This document shows, in pieces, positions 36,786 through 36,998 of a DNA stretch of 36,998 bases (position 1 is its first letter; every line of letters starts with the position of its first letter). A program made the translations under genes and the position numbers. The DNA lies in the IMG/VR virus record IMGVR_UViG_3300031216_000031, positions 1 through 36,998 of that record, one strand, 5' to 3'. The notes under the pieces were generated by a model. The model ran no database searches and had not been told where the DNA came from. It saw only the letters and a list, made by a program, of their open reading frames with translations. Source of the stretch: a virus.

Positions 36786-36998
36786 TTACTTTAATTGAAT
36801 AATAATTCCAGAAACATATCCTAGCTGCTTTATCTGCCGCCTGACCTTTTCTTTAACAAATAACCTCTCATCGCGCTTTAAAATCCTAACAAAATCTGGA
36901 TAAGCCTCCATTTTCTTCCTCATCAGCTCATTTTTAGACTGAATAAAAAGCGTATTATCTTTTTCTTTGTAGATAAGCCCGTGGACACCTAATAATCT
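36786..36998 (-). CDS. C-terminal fragment of an unknown protein (cut at window edge)
   Basis: 70 codons open from the window edge to the TAA at 36786-36788. The visible part begins RLLGVHGLIYKEKDNTLF and is basic and mixed helix/strand, with VRRQIKQLGYVSGIIIQ near the end. Not recognised. It is not in frame with the truncated gene at 1-148 if the two ends are simply joined; such a joint would create a stop. Confidence 0.55.
   Translation of the reverse strand, partial: RLLGVHGLIYKEKDNTLFIQSKNELMRKKMEAYPDFVRILKRDERLFVKEKVRRQIKQLGYVSGIIIQLK

Noticed and set aside
1-36998. Integrase, recombinase, transposase, reverse transcriptase or toxin-antitoxin pair
   Set aside because: No frame shows the needed motifs. 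RHH-like small proteins occur but have no clear toxin partner.
1-36998. Direct joining of the two window ends into a complete circle
   Set aside because: No end overlap is visible between the first and last bases, and joining them cuts both edge genes with a stop; some sequence is probably missing.

Overview
The window looks like most or all of a tailed double-stranded DNA phage genome (Caudoviricetes, probably a siphovirus: long tape measure protein, tail tube, tail chaperone with a frameshift, no contractile sheath seen). The head genes follow the Mu pattern (gp29-type portal, gpF-type minor head domain, gpI-type protease with nested scaffold, gpT-type capsid, gp36-like and gpG-like completion proteins), while replication is self-contained: primase-helicase, family A DNA polymerase, SNF2-type helicase, exonuclease, ssDNA-binding protein and two small nucleases. 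Promoter-like sequences are sigma70-like, so the host is a bacterium; a Gram-negative host is plausible from the M15 endolysin and 3TM-type holin, but the sequence does not identify it. No integrase, tRNA, CRISPR array or insertion sequence was recognised.

Layout. Positions 1-148 hold a truncated copy of a gene that recurs whole at 35480-35938. The terminase small subunit follows (203-730, minus). A gene-free stretch (731-1192) full of direct and inverted repeats lies at the 3' end of the primase-helicase gene (1193-3439, minus) and is the best origin candidate. From 3983 to 6487 a leftward operon of twelve very small, mostly overlapping genes is read from a divergent control region (6488-6664). 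From the same region the rightward operon (6665-14798) carries the endolysin, small membrane proteins, the exonuclease, the helicase, the ssDNA-binding protein, DNA polymerase and two PD-(D/E)XK-type nucleases. The late genes run leftward from 34814 to 14795: terminase large subunit, portal/minor head fusion, protease and scaffold, decoration protein, capsid, a cassette of fibre-like genes, head completion, tail tube, chaperone, tape measure, distal tail and fibre proteins, holin. Positions 34898-36998 hold a lone rightward metallopeptidase gene and a set of small leftward accessory genes with duplicated promoters; on a circular map these would sit between the small and large terminase genes.

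The most interesting signal is at 3750-3887. A rightward promoter (TTGACA, 17 bases, GATTAT) is followed by about 100 bases that fold into two hairpins and end in a T-run terminator. The loop of the terminator hairpin carries GTACCCCTAC, the exact complement of a ten-base leader element (GTAGGGGTAC) that overlaps the ribosome binding site of four phage genes on both strands. With the leader of the first leftward gene the match is 14 bases. I read this as a candidate phage small RNA that pairs with the translation start regions of the first genes of several operons. This is inference from sequence and has not been tested.

Other points: a clear A AAA AAG -1 frameshift site in the tail chaperone, an in-frame internal start for a scaffold protein inside the protease gene, a portal/minor-head gene fusion, a Leu at the PolA position equivalent to E. 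coli Phe762, and a possible class of leaderless terminase transcripts.
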